36,130 nt of DNA from DASYUM01 sp036001225 (GCA_036001225.1 DASYUM010000340.1:1-36130); one strand, 5' to 3'. Counted from the stretch's first letter, positions 8,057-16,416 are shown. Numbers and translations are program-made. The notes: generated by a model not told the origin, from the sequence alone.

Positions 8057-9271
8057 ATGGACCTCCATCTGGCGCCCGAAGACCTCACCTTCCGCGACGC
8101 GACCCGGCGCTGGCTGGAAACGAACCTGCCCCGCGGCGAGCTGAAGAGCTTCGCCGAGCGCAAGGCCTGGCACCAGAAGCTCTACGAGGCGGGCCTGATC
8201 GGCATGGGCTGGCCCCGCGAGTACGGCGGCCGGGGAGCGACGCCGATGCAGCAGGCCATCGCCGCCGACGAGCTGGCCCGGGTCAACGCGCCGCCGCCCA
8301 TGAACGGCCTCGGCATCGCGATCGTGGGGCCGACCATCATCGTTCACGGCACCGAGGCTCAGAAGCAGCGGTACCTGAAGAAGATCCTCACTGCCGAGGA
8401 GCTCTGGTGCCAGCTCTACTCGGAGCCGAACGCCGGCTCCGACCTGGCCAGCCTCCGCACCCGGGCCGAAGACCGCGGCGATCACGTCGCGGTCAACGGG
8501 CAGAAGATCTGGACCAGCGGCGGCGCCGTCGCCGACTGGGGACTGTTGCTCGTCCGTACCGACTCCGGGGTGCCCAAGCACAAGGGCATCTCGTGCTTCC
8601 TGATCTCGATGCGCCAGCGCGGCGTCGACGTGCGCCCGCTCCGGCAGATCACCGGGAGCGCCCACTTCTCGGAGGTCTTCCTGACCGACGCCCGCGTCGA
8701 GAAGGCCGACCTGATCGGGCGGCTCGGCCAGGGGTGGGAAATCGCGCAGACCACGCTCTCCTACGAGCGGGGCGGGAACTCGCTGGCCCGCGTGACGCGC
8801 TACCAGGCCGCCTTCGGCCAGCTCGTGGAAGCCGCCCGCACCCTGACCCGCGGCGGCCGGCCACTGCTCGACGACCCGCGGGTCCGGGCCCGGCTCGGCC
8901 GCATCTACGCCGAGCAGGAAGTCCAGCGCTACGCGGCGCTCCGCGTCCTGTCGGCGCTCGAAAAGGGGGAGGCGCCCGGCCCCGCCTCCTCCATCACCAA
9001 GCTTTCCTACAGCGAGTTCGAGAAGCGTTACCACGAGCTGGCCCAGGAGATCCTGGGGCCCTGGGGCCAGCTGACGGCCGGCGTCCCCCACGAGTTCCTC
9101 GAGGTGGACACGTCGTCCGGCGAGCCGGGCACCTGGGCCCACGCCTTCCTCTGGTCCCGGGCGGGCACCATCTACGCGGGGTCGTCCGAGATCCAGAAGA
9201 ACGTGATCGGCGAGCGGGTCCTCGGATTGCCCAAGGAAGTCCGGGCTGACCGACTGAAGAGCCAGCCGTGA
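8057..9271 (+). CDS. Acyl-CoA dehydrogenase, large-type subunit
   Basis: A 404-residue FAD enzyme of acyl-CoA alpha,beta-dehydrogenation. It has the N-terminal helical domain (WPREYGGRGATPMQQAIAAD), the flavin-binding beta domain (LYSEPNAGSDLASLRT, GQKIWTSGGAVADWGLLLVRT) and a C-terminal helical bundle ending IYAGSSEIQKNVIGERVLGLP. The usual catalytic Glu of IYEG is replaced by Ala. Glu237 in LSYERGGN sits where isovaleryl-CoA dehydrogenase-type and actinobacterial heteromeric ACADs place their base, and is the likely substitute. The start is set by TAGGAGGG before ATG 8057. The second ACAD at 10706 is shorter and also lacks the usual Glu, so the two may form an alpha2beta2 enzyme. Confidence 0.92.
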   Translation: MDLHLAPEDLTFRDATRRWLETNLPRGELKSFAERKAWHQKLYEAGLIGMGWPREYGGRGATPMQQAIAADELARVNAPPPMNGLGIAIVGPTIIVHGTEAQKQRYLKKILTAEELWCQLYSEPNAGSDLASLRTRAEDRGDHVAVNGQKIWTSGGAVADWGLLLVRTDSGVPKHKGISCFLISMRQRGVDVRPLRQITGSAHFSEVFLTDARVEKADLIGRLGQGWEIAQTTLSYERGGNSLARVTRYQAAFGQLVEAARTLTRGGRPLLDDPRVRARLGRIYAEQEVQRYAALRVLSALEKGEAPGPASSITKLSYSEFEKRYHELAQEILGPWGQLTAGVPHEFLEVDTSSGEPGTWAHAFLWSRAGTIYAGSSEIQKNVIGERVLGLPKEVRADRLKSQP

Positions 9272-9278
9272 TCGGCGG

Positions 9279-10076
9279 GTGCCCTCGGTGATCGAGCCGT
9301 TCCCGGCCTGGTACGAGGCCGTGGAGAACGTGTGTATCGGCGCGCTGGGCCTGGCCGGCGCCACCATCCTGTGGGCCGCCGTGGATCACCGCTCCCGCGC
9401 CGCCCGGCAGGCCCGCGAGCTGCTTCGCCGCCGGGGCGTCCGACGGGCCCTGGTCATGGGCGTGGCGGCGAGCATCTTCATCATCGCGGCCGAGGACGTC
9501 CTGGACGGGGAGCCCCACGAGCTCCTCCTGCGCCTCGACCTGGTCGTGCGGGAGACGATGCACTGGGCTCGCTCCCATCCGCTCGCGCGGGCGCTGGCGT
9601 CGGTCGTCAGCAAGCTCACGGGACCCGGCCTGGCCGGCGGGCTGATCATCGGCGCCCTCGGGCTCGTCGCCGTCAACCGGCGACGCGACGCCCTGGTGGT
9701 CGCTGGCGGCACCCTGAGCGCCTGGCTCGTGTCGGCGGGGCTCAAGCTCACGTTCGGGATCCCGCGACCCGGCCACGGGCGGACGCTGTATGCCATCTCG
9801 GGCTACGGGTTCCCCAGCGCGCACGCGCTGGTGGCCGTCGTGGGCTGCGGGCTCCTGGCCTGGAGCATCGCGGCGGGGGCGCCCGCCCTCGTCCGGCGCG
9901 GTGTCTATGCCGGAGCGGGCGCCGTGGCGGCCGGCGCCGGGATCTCGCGGGTCGTCCTCGACGCCCACTGGTTGAGCGACGTGATCGCCGGTCTCGCCCT
10001 CGGCGTGATCTGGTTGAACGCGGTGCTGCTGGCGGTGGCGCACGTCCGCAACCCGGCGAGGGAGCAGCCGGGGTGA
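9279..10076 (+). CDS. PAP2-family membrane phosphatase
   Basis: A 265-residue integral membrane protein with about six helices. The three phosphatase motifs are complete: KLTFGIPRP, SGYGFPSAHAL (motif 2, PSAH) and SRVVLDAHWLSDV (motif 3). Relatives remove phosphate from phosphatidic acid, undecaprenyl diphosphate or similar lipids at the outer face of the inner membrane. An N-terminal extension of about 80 residues with two hydrophobic stretches precedes the core. The start is GTG 9279, seven bases after the dehydrogenase stop; GTG 9288 is an alternative. It is translationally coupled to the next gene (GTGA). Why it sits among CoA enzymes is unclear. Confidence 0.88.
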   Translation: MPSVIEPFPAWYEAVENVCIGALGLAGATILWAAVDHRSRAARQARELLRRRGVRRALVMGVAASIFIIAAEDVLDGEPHELLLRLDLVVRETMHWARSHPLARALASVVSKLTGPGLAGGLIIGALGLVAVNRRRDALVVAGGTLSAWLVSAGLKLTFGIPRPGHGRTLYAISGYGFPSAHALVAVVGCGLLAWSIAAGAPALVRRGVYAGAGAVAAGAGISRVVLDAHWLSDVIAGLALGVIWLNAVLLAVAHVRNPAREQPG

Positions 10077-10672
10077 CCCGCGGCCGCGTGGTCGGCCTCG
10101 TCGTCGGCGGCTCGGTCCTCGGCATCGCCAGCCTGTTCGGGCTTCCCGCCGTGGACGCCGGGATCACGTGCCCGGCGGGGACGACGGCGGCCGACGCGCG
10201 ACCCCCGGCCGGCCGGGAAGAATGGTGCGAGCGGGTCGGCCGGGATGGCAGCCGGATCCGGCACGGCCCGTACCGCGCCTGGTATCCCGACGGCCGGCTG
10301 AAGATCGAGGGCCAGTTCGTCGAAGGCGACAAATCCGGCCACTGGACGTTCTGGCACGGGAACGGGCTCTGGTACGGGCGGGGCCAGAAGAAAGAGGAGG
10401 GTGAGTTCCGGGCCGGTCGGGAGGACGGGCGATGGATCCGGTGGTATTCCCTCGGCCCCAAGCGCGACGAAGGCGGCTACCGGAACGGCGTGCGGCAGGG
10501 TCGCTGGACGTTCTGGCACGAGCTCGGCCAGAAGGACCGAGAAGGCGACTACCGCGACGGACAGGAGACCGGGATCTGGCTCCGCTGGAACAAGAAGGGA
10601 GAGGACTGTGGGCCCGAAGACCAGGGGATGCCGATTCTGCCCAGCGATGACCGAGCCGGCGTCTCCGCCTGA
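10073..10672 (+). CDS. Exported MORN/YwqK-like repeat protein
   Basis: A 199-residue protein with an N-terminal hydrophobic signal-like stretch (VVGLVVGGSVLGIASLFGL). It then has at least four tandem beta-hairpin repeats of the MORN_2/YwqK type: HGPYRAWYPDGRLKIEGQF, SGHWTFWHGNGLWYGRG, DGRWIRWYSLGPKRDEGGY and QGRWTFWHELGQKDREGDY. Two Cys (CPAG, EWCERV) precede the repeats and could pair after export. Such proteins are sometimes annotated as toxin-antitoxin (YwqK) components, but nothing toxin-like is adjacent, so I do not adopt that. The GTG at 10073 overlaps the PAP2 stop, implying co-translation and a possible shared envelope role. Confidence 0.8.
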   Translation: MTRGRVVGLVVGGSVLGIASLFGLPAVDAGITCPAGTTAADARPPAGREEWCERVGRDGSRIRHGPYRAWYPDGRLKIEGQFVEGDKSGHWTFWHGNGLWYGRGQKKEEGEFRAGREDGRWIRWYSLGPKRDEGGYRNGVRQGRWTFWHELGQKDREGDYRDGQETGIWLRWNKKGEDCGPEDQGMPILPSDDRAGVSA

Positions 10673-10705
10673 CGCGCCTCCGCGCCGTTCCGCCTAGGAG
10701 GAGCC

Positions 10706-11824
10706 GTGGATTTTGCGTTCAGCTCTGACCAGCAACTCCTCAAGAACGCGGCCCGCGCCTTCCTCGACCAGCACTGCCCCGCCTCGTTCGTCCGGAGCCT
10801 CATGGACGACCCGCGCGGCGAGAGCGAGTCGCTGTGGAAGGAGATGGCCCGCCTGGGCTGGCTCGGCCTCGCCCTGCCCGAGGCTCACGGAGGGAGCGGC
10901 CTCGGCATGGTGGAGACGGCGATCGTCCTCGACGAGCTGGGGCGGACCGCCTGTCCCGGCCCCTACTTCCCGACCGTCCTGGCCGGGCTTGCGATCGGGC
11001 GCGCGGGCACCGATGCCCAGCAGGCCCGCTGGCTGCCGGCCATCGCGACCGGCGGCGCGCGAGCGACGGTGGCGTTCCTCGACCACGACCTCGACTGGGC
11101 CCCGGAGGCGGTCGGTCTGCGGGCCGAGCCGGCGGACGGCGGGTTCGCGCTGACCGGCGAGAAGGCGTTCGTGCCCTGGGCTCACGTCGCCGACGTCCTG
11201 CTGATCCCGGCGCGGACGGCGCCGGGCGTCGCGCTCTTCCTGGTCGACCCTGGCGCGCCCGGGCTGAGCTTCACGCCGCTCCCGGCCATGGACCTGGGCA
11301 CCCGGTGGGCGACCGTCCGCTTCGACCACACCCCGGCTCCGACCGCTGCGCTGCTCGGTGCGCCCGGGCAGGGGCCGGGGCTCCTCGACTGGCTCCTCCA
11401 GCGGGCCGCCGTGGGGGCCGCCGCCGAGATGCTGGGCGCCGCCCGCCGATGCCTGGACATGGCGGTCGGCTACGCGAAGGTGCGCGAGCAGTTCGGCCAG
11501 CCGATCGGTGCCTTCCAGGCGATCCGCCACAAGTGCGCCGAGATGCTGCTGGAGGTCGAGAACGCCCACGCGGCCACCTATTATGCGGCATGGGCCCTGG
11601 ACGCCGGGGCCGAGGACGCGGCGGTGGCCGCGTCGATCGCGAAGGCCTACGTCGGCGACGGAGCCCGCAAGGTCTGCGGGGAGGCGATCCAGGTCCACGG
11701 GGGGATCGGCTTCACCTGGGAGTACGACCTCCACCTCTACGTCAAGCGCGCCAAGGCCCTCGAGGCCATGTACGGGGACACCGACTACCACCGCGAGCTG
11801 ATCGTCCGCCGCGTCGCGGGCTGA
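10706..11824 (+). CDS. Acyl-CoA dehydrogenase, small-type subunit
   Basis: A 372-residue FAD enzyme. Its N-terminus (MDFAFSSDQQLLKNAARAFL) and helical domain (LPEAHGGSGLGMVETAIVLDELGR) are typical of ACADs. The middle flavin domain is degenerate: the usual SEPxAGSD motif is absent. The C-terminal signature is strong: KVREQFGQPIGAFQAIRHK and IQVHGGIGFTWEYDLHLYVKRA. The end reads AMYGDTDYHRE, without the catalytic Glu of IYEGT. In heteromeric ACADs of steroid and bile-acid degradation (ChsE4-ChsE5, FadE26-FadE27), one subunit supplies FAD contacts and the other the base; this pair fits that pattern. The GTG start is set by TAGGAGGAG. Two envelope genes lie between this and its likely partner. 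Confidence 0.88.
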   Translation: MDFAFSSDQQLLKNAARAFLDQHCPASFVRSLMDDPRGESESLWKEMARLGWLGLALPEAHGGSGLGMVETAIVLDELGRTACPGPYFPTVLAGLAIGRAGTDAQQARWLPAIATGGARATVAFLDHDLDWAPEAVGLRAEPADGGFALTGEKAFVPWAHVADVLLIPARTAPGVALFLVDPGAPGLSFTPLPAMDLGTRWATVRFDHTPAPTAALLGAPGQGPGLLDWLLQRAAVGAAAEMLGAARRCLDMAVGYAKVREQFGQPIGAFQAIRHKCAEMLLEVENAHAATYYAAWALDAGAEDAAVAASIAKAYVGDGARKVCGEAIQVHGGIGFTWEYDLHLYVKRAKALEAMYGDTDYHRELIVRRVAG

Positions 11825-11990
11825 CGCCGCGACCGGACGCCACCGCCGGCCTGCCGGCCACCGCCGAAAAGCTCGACACCACCACCACTCGCGAGGAACC
11901 AGCCCAGGCTAACCTCGTGACCTTGCTCACCTCCCTAGTGGCACGCGACTTGCCCAGTCTCGTGACCGTGACGACGAGGGAGGGCGAACG

Positions 11991-12019
11991 ACGACAACGG
12001 CCTCGGCTTGTGGTAGAGT
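11991..12019 (+). promoter_or_regulatory. Promoter of the subtilase gene
   Basis: ACGACA (11991-11996, four of six to the -35 consensus), a 17-base spacer, then TGGTAGAGT (extended -10, TAGAGT at 12014-12019). Initiation would fall near 12026, giving a leader of about 55 bases that carries the Shine-Dalgarno TAGGAGGG just before ATG 12081. The surrounding 256-base gap has lower GC than its neighbours, and I see no riboswitch in it. Confidence 0.5.
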
Positions 12020-12080
12020 CACGGCCACTGTGTCGCCGCCCCTACGGGGGAGTTCGAGGAAAACACCTAGGAGGGATCAG

Positions 12081-13382
12081 ATGATTCATTGCCGCGGCGC
12101 GCGGCTGCTCGCCGTGTTGCTCTGCGCCTTCACGCTCTCGGGCGTCCCGGCCACCGCCTTCGCCCAGCCGGCCGGCCCGCCCGCCCGGTTCATCGTCGTC
12201 CTGCACGACGACGTCGACGCGCTGGCCGTCGCCCGCGAGCACGCGAACGCCCATGCCCTCGCCGTTTCGCACGTCTACGAGTCGGCCCTCAAGGGCTACG
12301 CCGCGGCGATTCCGGCCGCCCGCCTGCCGCTCATCCTGGCCGACCCGCGCGTCCTGTTCGTCTCCGACGACCGACCCGTCTCGGCGGTCGCCCAGACCCT
12401 GTCGACCGGGGTGAACCGGATCGACGCGGATCAGAGCAGCACGCTGGCGGGCAACGGCTCGGGGAGTATCGGCGTGCCGGTGGCGATCATCGACACGGGT
12501 ATCGACGTCGGCCACCCCGACCTCAATGTCGCGGGGGGCAAGAACTGCCAGAACGGTCCCAGCTACTCGGACGGTAACGGTCACGGGTCACACGTGGCCG
12601 GCACGGTGGGCGCGCGAGACAATGGCAGCGGGGTGGTCGGCGTCGCTCCCGGCACGCCCCTCTATGCCGTGCGGGTCCTGAACAATGCCGGGTCCGGGTC
12701 GTGGTCCAGCGTGATCTGTGGCATCAACTGGGTGACGGCCAACGCCGCCGGTCTCGGGATCAAAGTGGCGAACATGAGCCTGGGCGGCGGCGGCGCCGAC
12801 GATGGCAACTGCGGCAACACCAACTCGGACGCGCTCCACAAGGCGATCTGCGGCTCGGTGGCGGCCGGGATCACCTATGTCGTCGCGGCCGGGAACGACA
12901 ACGTGAACTTCAGCGGCTTCGTGCCGGCCGCCTACAACGAGGTGCTCACCGTGACGGCGATGGCCGACTTCAACGGCATCCCCAGCGGTGGCGCCGCCGC
13001 GACCTGCCGGGCGGACGTGGACGACACCGCCGCCGACTTCAGCAACTACACGACGCCCGCGAGCCTCGACGCCGCTCACACGATCGCCGCGCCCGGCGTC
13101 TGTATCTTCTCGACCTGGAAGAGCGGGGGCTACAACACGATCTCGGGGACGAGCATGGCCTCGCCCCACGTGGCGGGCACGGTCGCGCTGTGCCTGGCCA
13201 GATCAGTAGCGTTTGGAGGGTGCGCCGGGGCCGGGCTCTCGCCGGCCGGGATCATCGCGAAGCTCCGTACCGACGCGCAGCTTTACCTTGCGACACATCT
13301 CTTCTACGGTTTCACCGGCGACCCGGGCCTTCCCATCGGCTCGCGGTACTACGGCTATCTGATCTACGCGGGCGGCTACTAA
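12081..13382 (+). CDS. Secreted subtilisin-like serine protease (S8)
   Basis: A 433-residue exported protease. The Sec signal peptide runs about residues 1-28 (RLLAVLLCAFTLSGVPATAFAQ, cleavage probably after AFA). An I9-type inhibitor prodomain follows (RFIVVLHDDVDALAVAREHA, YAAAIPAARLPLILADPRVLFV). The mature domain has the full catalytic set: Asp138 in IIDTGID, His168 in GHGSHVAGT, oxyanion Asn in VAAGNDN and Ser358 in GTSMASPHVAG. Several Cys in the mature part suggest disulfides. The start is ATG 12081 behind AGGAGGG; an earlier ATG at 12030 lacks a site and would mask the signal peptide. It has its own promoter and terminator, so it is a single-gene unit unrelated to the flanking CoA genes. 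Confidence 0.94.
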   Translation: MIHCRGARLLAVLLCAFTLSGVPATAFAQPAGPPARFIVVLHDDVDALAVAREHANAHALAVSHVYESALKGYAAAIPAARLPLILADPRVLFVSDDRPVSAVAQTLSTGVNRIDADQSSTLAGNGSGSIGVPVAIIDTGIDVGHPDLNVAGGKNCQNGPSYSDGNGHGSHVAGTVGARDNGSGVVGVAPGTPLYAVRVLNNAGSGSWSSVICGINWVTANAAGLGIKVANMSLGGGGADDGNCGNTNSDALHKAICGSVAAGITYVVAAGNDNVNFSGFVPAAYNEVLTVTAMADFNGIPSGGAAATCRADVDDTAADFSNYTTPASLDAAHTIAAPGVCIFSTWKSGGYNTISGTSMASPHVAGTVALCLARSVAFGGCAGAGLSPAGIIAKLRTDAQLYLATHLFYGFTGDPGLPIGSRYYGYLIYAGGY

Positions 13383-13414
13383 CCGCTCGGGCCCTGAGGA
13401 CGCGCCGTCTGGAG

Positions 13415-13447
13415 GCGGCCCGGCTGGAGCAACGCCAGCCGGGCCGC
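13415..13447 (+). terminator. Hairpin terminator after the subtilase
   Basis: A perfect 13-bp stem: GCGGCCCGGCTGG (13415-13427) pairs with CCAGCCGGGCCGC (13435-13447) around the loop AGCAACG. It lies 33 bases past the stop codon and is followed by GCTGTTCGCT, only weakly T-rich. It isolates the protease from the next gene. Confidence 0.75.
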
Positions 13448-13477
13448 GCTGTTCGCTCCGACTGAGCTAGCGCCCGC

Positions 13478-14644
13478 GTGTCCATGCTGGCCGCCCCGCC
13501 GCCTCTCGACGGCATCCGCGTCGTCGATCTCACCAGCTACATCGCCGGCTCCTACGCCGCCATGATGCTGGCCGACATGGGCGCCGCCGTCATCAAGGTG
13601 GAATCGCTCCGGGGCGACTCCTTCCGCGAGCTGCCGGGCTTCTACGGCTGGAACCGCGGCAAGCGCTCGATCGCGGTGGACCTCAAGGCTCCGGAAGGGC
13701 GCGCGATCGTGGAGCGGCTGGCGGCGGGGGCCGACGTGGTCATGGAGAACATGCGCCCCGGGGTGGCCGAGCGGCTGGGTCTCGGCGGGGCGCGGCTGTC
13801 GGCGATCAATCCCCGGCTCGTCTACTGCGCGGTGACCGCCTTCGGCTCCACCGGTCCCTCGGCCGGCCGGCCCGGGTTCGATCCCGTGCTCCAGGCCCTG
13901 GCGGGGTTGATGGACCTCCAGGGGTTCGGCGGACCGCCCCAGTACATCCGGATTCCGGTCACCGACTACTACGCGGCCGCGCTCGCCACCCAGGCCATCC
14001 TGGCCGCCCTCTTCGTCCGGGAGCGCACCGGACGCGGCCAGCGGGTGGAGACCTCGCTCCTCCACGCGGTCTTCGCCCTCCAGTCCGGGACGGTGGTCCA
14101 GTACCCGGACAAGCCGAACCTCCGCTTCGACAACCCGACCTATCGCCTCTACCAGGCGGCCGACGGCGAGTGGCTGTTCCTCGCCTGTGGCAACCAGGCG
14201 TTCTGGGGGAAGCTCTGCGCGGCGCTCGGCCTCGAGCCGCTGGCCGACGATCCGCGCTTCGCCTCCTGGCTGCTGCGCGTCCAGAACCGAAATGCCCTGC
14301 TCCCGCTCTTCATCGACACGTTCGCCAGCAAGCCGCGCGCCCACTGGCTGGAGGTGCTGGCCACTCACGACATCCCGGCGGCCCCGGTCCAGCCATTGAC
14401 GACGTTCCTCGACGATCCCGCCGTCCGCCACCACGACCTGGTCCACGACTACGAGCACCCGGAGGTGGGGCCGCTCCGGCTGATGGGCCAGCCTCTGGTC
14501 TTCGCGGACACCCCGGTCCGCGACCCCGGGCCGCCACCGACGCTCGGCCAGCACACCGACGCGGTGCTGGAGGAGCTCGGCTATCCGGTCGGGGTCATCG
14601 CCGACCTCCGCCGTCGCGGGGTCGTGGGCGGACCGGTGACGTGA
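13478..14644 (+). CDS. CaiB/BaiF family (type III) CoA-transferase
   Basis: A 388-residue cytoplasmic enzyme that moves CoA between carboxylic acids through an aspartyl-CoA thioester intermediate. The family start LDGIRVVDLTSYIAGSYAAMMLADMGAAVIKVE is intact, followed by WNRGKRSIAVDLK. The catalytic Asp is Asp135 in RPGFDPVLQALAGL. Further conserved stretches are ERTGRGQRVETSLLHA and IPAAPVQPL. GTG 13478 or ATG 13484 could start it; neither has a strong Shine-Dalgarno. It lies on its own, downstream of a terminator and converging on the P450 gene. It may activate an acid for the ACAD/thiolase cluster (inference). The family is certain, the acid unknown. Confidence 0.92.
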   Translation: MSMLAAPPPLDGIRVVDLTSYIAGSYAAMMLADMGAAVIKVESLRGDSFRELPGFYGWNRGKRSIAVDLKAPEGRAIVERLAAGADVVMENMRPGVAERLGLGGARLSAINPRLVYCAVTAFGSTGPSAGRPGFDPVLQALAGLMDLQGFGGPPQYIRIPVTDYYAAALATQAILAALFVRERTGRGQRVETSLLHAVFALQSGTVVQYPDKPNLRFDNPTYRLYQAADGEWLFLACGNQAFWGKLCAALGLEPLADDPRFASWLLRVQNRNALLPLFIDTFASKPRAHWLEVLATHDIPAAPVQPLTTFLDDPAVRHHDLVHDYEHPEVGPLRLMGQPLVFADTPVRDPGPPPTLGQHTDAVLEELGYPVGVIADLRRRGVVGGPVT

Positions 14645-14738
14645 TGGCGCCCGTGAACGGGGTGAGGCGGCTGACCGTGCGCGACACGCCCGTCCACCTG
14701 CTCTCCGGCCCGTCGGGGCAGGCAGTCGGCGACGCGCG

Positions 14739-15923
14739 TCAGAACCGGACCGGCAGCGCCTTCAAGCCCCGGAGGACCGACGACTCGCGCCACTCGGGGG
14801 TGTCGGTGGCGAGGGCGAGGCCGGGCAGGCGGTCGAGGAGCGTGCCGATGGCGACCTGCCCCTCGACGCGGGCCAGCGCCGCGCCCAGGCAGAAGTGGAT
14901 GCCGAAGCCGAACGCGAGGTGCCGGTTGTCCGGCCGGCCGAGGTCGAGCCGATCGGGCTCCGGGAAATGGGCGGGGTCCCGGTTGGCGCCGCCGATCGCG
15001 GCCACGACCATGCTGCCCTTGGGGATCGTCCGGCCGTCGATCTCGACGTCCGCCGTCGGGATGCGCCCGGTCCGCTGCACCGGGCTGTCGTAGCGGAGAA
15101 GCTCTTCCACCGCGCTCGTGATGAGCCCGGGGTTCTCCCGGAGCCTCGCGAGCTGATCCGGGTGGCGAAGCAGCGCCAGGACGCCGTTGCCGATGAGGTT
15201 GACGGTCGTCTCGTGGCCGGCCACGAACAGCAGGATACAGGTGGTCAGCAGCTCTCCCTCGGTCAGTCGATCGCCGCGCTCCTCGGCCGCGATCAGCGAG
15301 CTGAGCAGGTCCTCGCGCGGGTGCCGCCGGCGCTCGGGCAGGAGCGCGCGGAAGTAGTCGGCGAGTGCCCGGCGGCCGATCCGGCCGCGCTCGGCGACCT
15401 GGGGGTCGGCCGTCATCCCGATGGCGTCCAGGCTGCGGGCCACGTCGGTCGACCACTGCTGGATGCGCGCCTGGTCCTCGACCGGGACGCCGAGCATCTC
15501 GCAGATGACGGTGACCGGCAGCGGATAGGCGAGGTCGGCGATGAGATCCATGGCGCCCGCGGCCCGCACCCGCTCGAGCAGCCGATCGACGATCTCCTGG
15601 ATGTGGGCCCGCATCGCCTCGATCACCCGGGGCGTGAACGCGCGGCTCACCAGCGAGCGGAGGCGGGTGTGATCCGGCGGATCCCGGAAGAGCATCGAGG
15701 GCGGCAGCCGGTCTTCGTCGGTGTCCAGGAACGGCGTGAACCCCGCCCGCCCGAATCGCGAGTCGCGGAGCACCAACTCGACGTCGTCGTAGCGGGTGAG
15801 GACCCACGGGCCCAGGGTGGAGTGGTGGACGGGATCTTCCCGGCGGAGCCGATGATAGAAGGGATAGGGGTTTGCGTGGAACTCGGCCAGGAGCGGGTTG
15901 AAGAGGAGCTCGGTGGCCGCCAT
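14739..15923 (-). CDS. Cytochrome P450
   Basis: A 394-residue soluble bacterial class-I-type P450. All signatures are present: I-helix LLFVAGHETTVNLIGN, K-helix AVEELLRYDSPVQRTGR (ExxR), and heme loop FGFGIHFCLGAALARVE with ligand Cys345. The C-helix DPPDHTRLRSLVSRAFTPR is CYP107/CYP102-like. No ferredoxin or ferredoxin reductase is nearby, so electrons must come from elsewhere. GGGGGA precedes the ATG. It is the last gene of the minus-strand Opp unit, 18 bases after a DinB gene, so it is probably co-expressed with peptide or xenobiotic uptake. The substrate cannot be predicted. Confidence 0.95.
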   Translation of the reverse strand: MAATELLFNPLLAEFHANPYPFYHRLRREDPVHHSTLGPWVLTRYDDVELVLRDSRFGRAGFTPFLDTDEDRLPPSMLFRDPPDHTRLRSLVSRAFTPRVIEAMRAHIQEIVDRLLERVRAAGAMDLIADLAYPLPVTVICEMLGVPVEDQARIQQWSTDVARSLDAIGMTADPQVAERGRIGRRALADYFRALLPERRRHPREDLLSSLIAAEERGDRLTEGELLTTCILLFVAGHETTVNLIGNGVLALLRHPDQLARLRENPGLITSAVEELLRYDSPVQRTGRIPTADVEIDGRTIPKGSMVVAAIGGANRDPAHFPEPDRLDLGRPDNRHLAFGFGIHFCLGAALARVEGQVAIGTLLDRLPGLALATDTPEWRESSVLRGLKALPVRF

Positions 15924-15941
15924 CGCGGGTCCCCCGGAATG

Positions 15942-16412
15942 CTACCCGAGTACCCAGATCCGAGCGGCTTCCATCTGGGCCAGGTGTTCGCGATCGTGGT
16001 CGGCGAGGTAACGGGCGTAGGCCTCGATGCTGAGGGTGCCGCGGGTGGGCGTGCTGCCGAGTCGCCGCCACTCGGCCTCGCTCAGCTGGCCCAGGAAGGC
16101 CAGGGTCTCGCCCCGAACCCGGCGAAAGGCCGCGAGGTCGGCGGTGAAGTCGCTCGACTTGGGTACGGCGGCGAAGCCGGTTCGGTCCGCCGCCGACGAC
16201 GGGAAGACCGGTGCTTCTTCGCGCTGCATGCGGCGGAAGCGGGGGAGGATCACGTCCCGCTCGCCGCGGAGGAGATGGTCGACGATTTGCCCCATCGACC
16301 ATTCCCCCTCGGCGGCCGGCTGGGCGAGCTGACCCGGGGACAGGCCTCGAGCCAGCTCCGCCACCCGGCCGGGTGTCGCGCGGAGAACGTCGAGCAGCTC
16401 CCGGCGCGTCAC
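15942..16412 (-). CDS. DinB-like four-helix protein
   Basis: A protein of about 156 residues of the DinB/YfiT superfamily, whose members bind a metal through three His and include thiol S-transferases. Visible are ELLDVLRATPGRVAELARGL, then EGEWSMGQIVDHLLRGERDVI (first His), and near the end YARYLADHDREHLAQMEAA (HxxxH pair). The start is uncertain: GTG 16412 directly abuts GAGGAG, four bases past the stop of the upstream binding-protein gene. A longer frame exists upstream but runs antisense-like through that gene. It is one of three DinB-fold genes in this window, two of them in this operon. Confidence 0.8.
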   Translation of the reverse strand: MTRRELLDVLRATPGRVAELARGLSPGQLAQPAAEGEWSMGQIVDHLLRGERDVILPRFRRMQREEAPVFPSSAADRTGFAAVPKSSDFTADLAAFRRVRGETLAFLGQLSEAEWRRLGSTPTRGTLSIEAYARYLADHDREHLAQMEAARIWVLG

Positions 16413-16416
16413 CTCC

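Noticed and set aside
5485..8163. A minus-strand open frame of 892 codons across the thiolase, DUF35 and ThDP genes
   Set aside because: It is rich in Arg, Gly, His and Val with no domain, and lies antisense to three well-supported genes. High GC makes long antisense frames common.
10073..10672. The MORN-repeat gene considered as a YwqK-type antitoxin
   Set aside because: No toxin-like neighbour, and an N-terminal signal-like segment suggests export.
14645..14738. The gap between the convergent CoA-transferase and P450 genes examined for a terminator
   Set aside because: Only a short GACGCGCGTC palindrome is visible; no strong stem-loop, so no feature is called.
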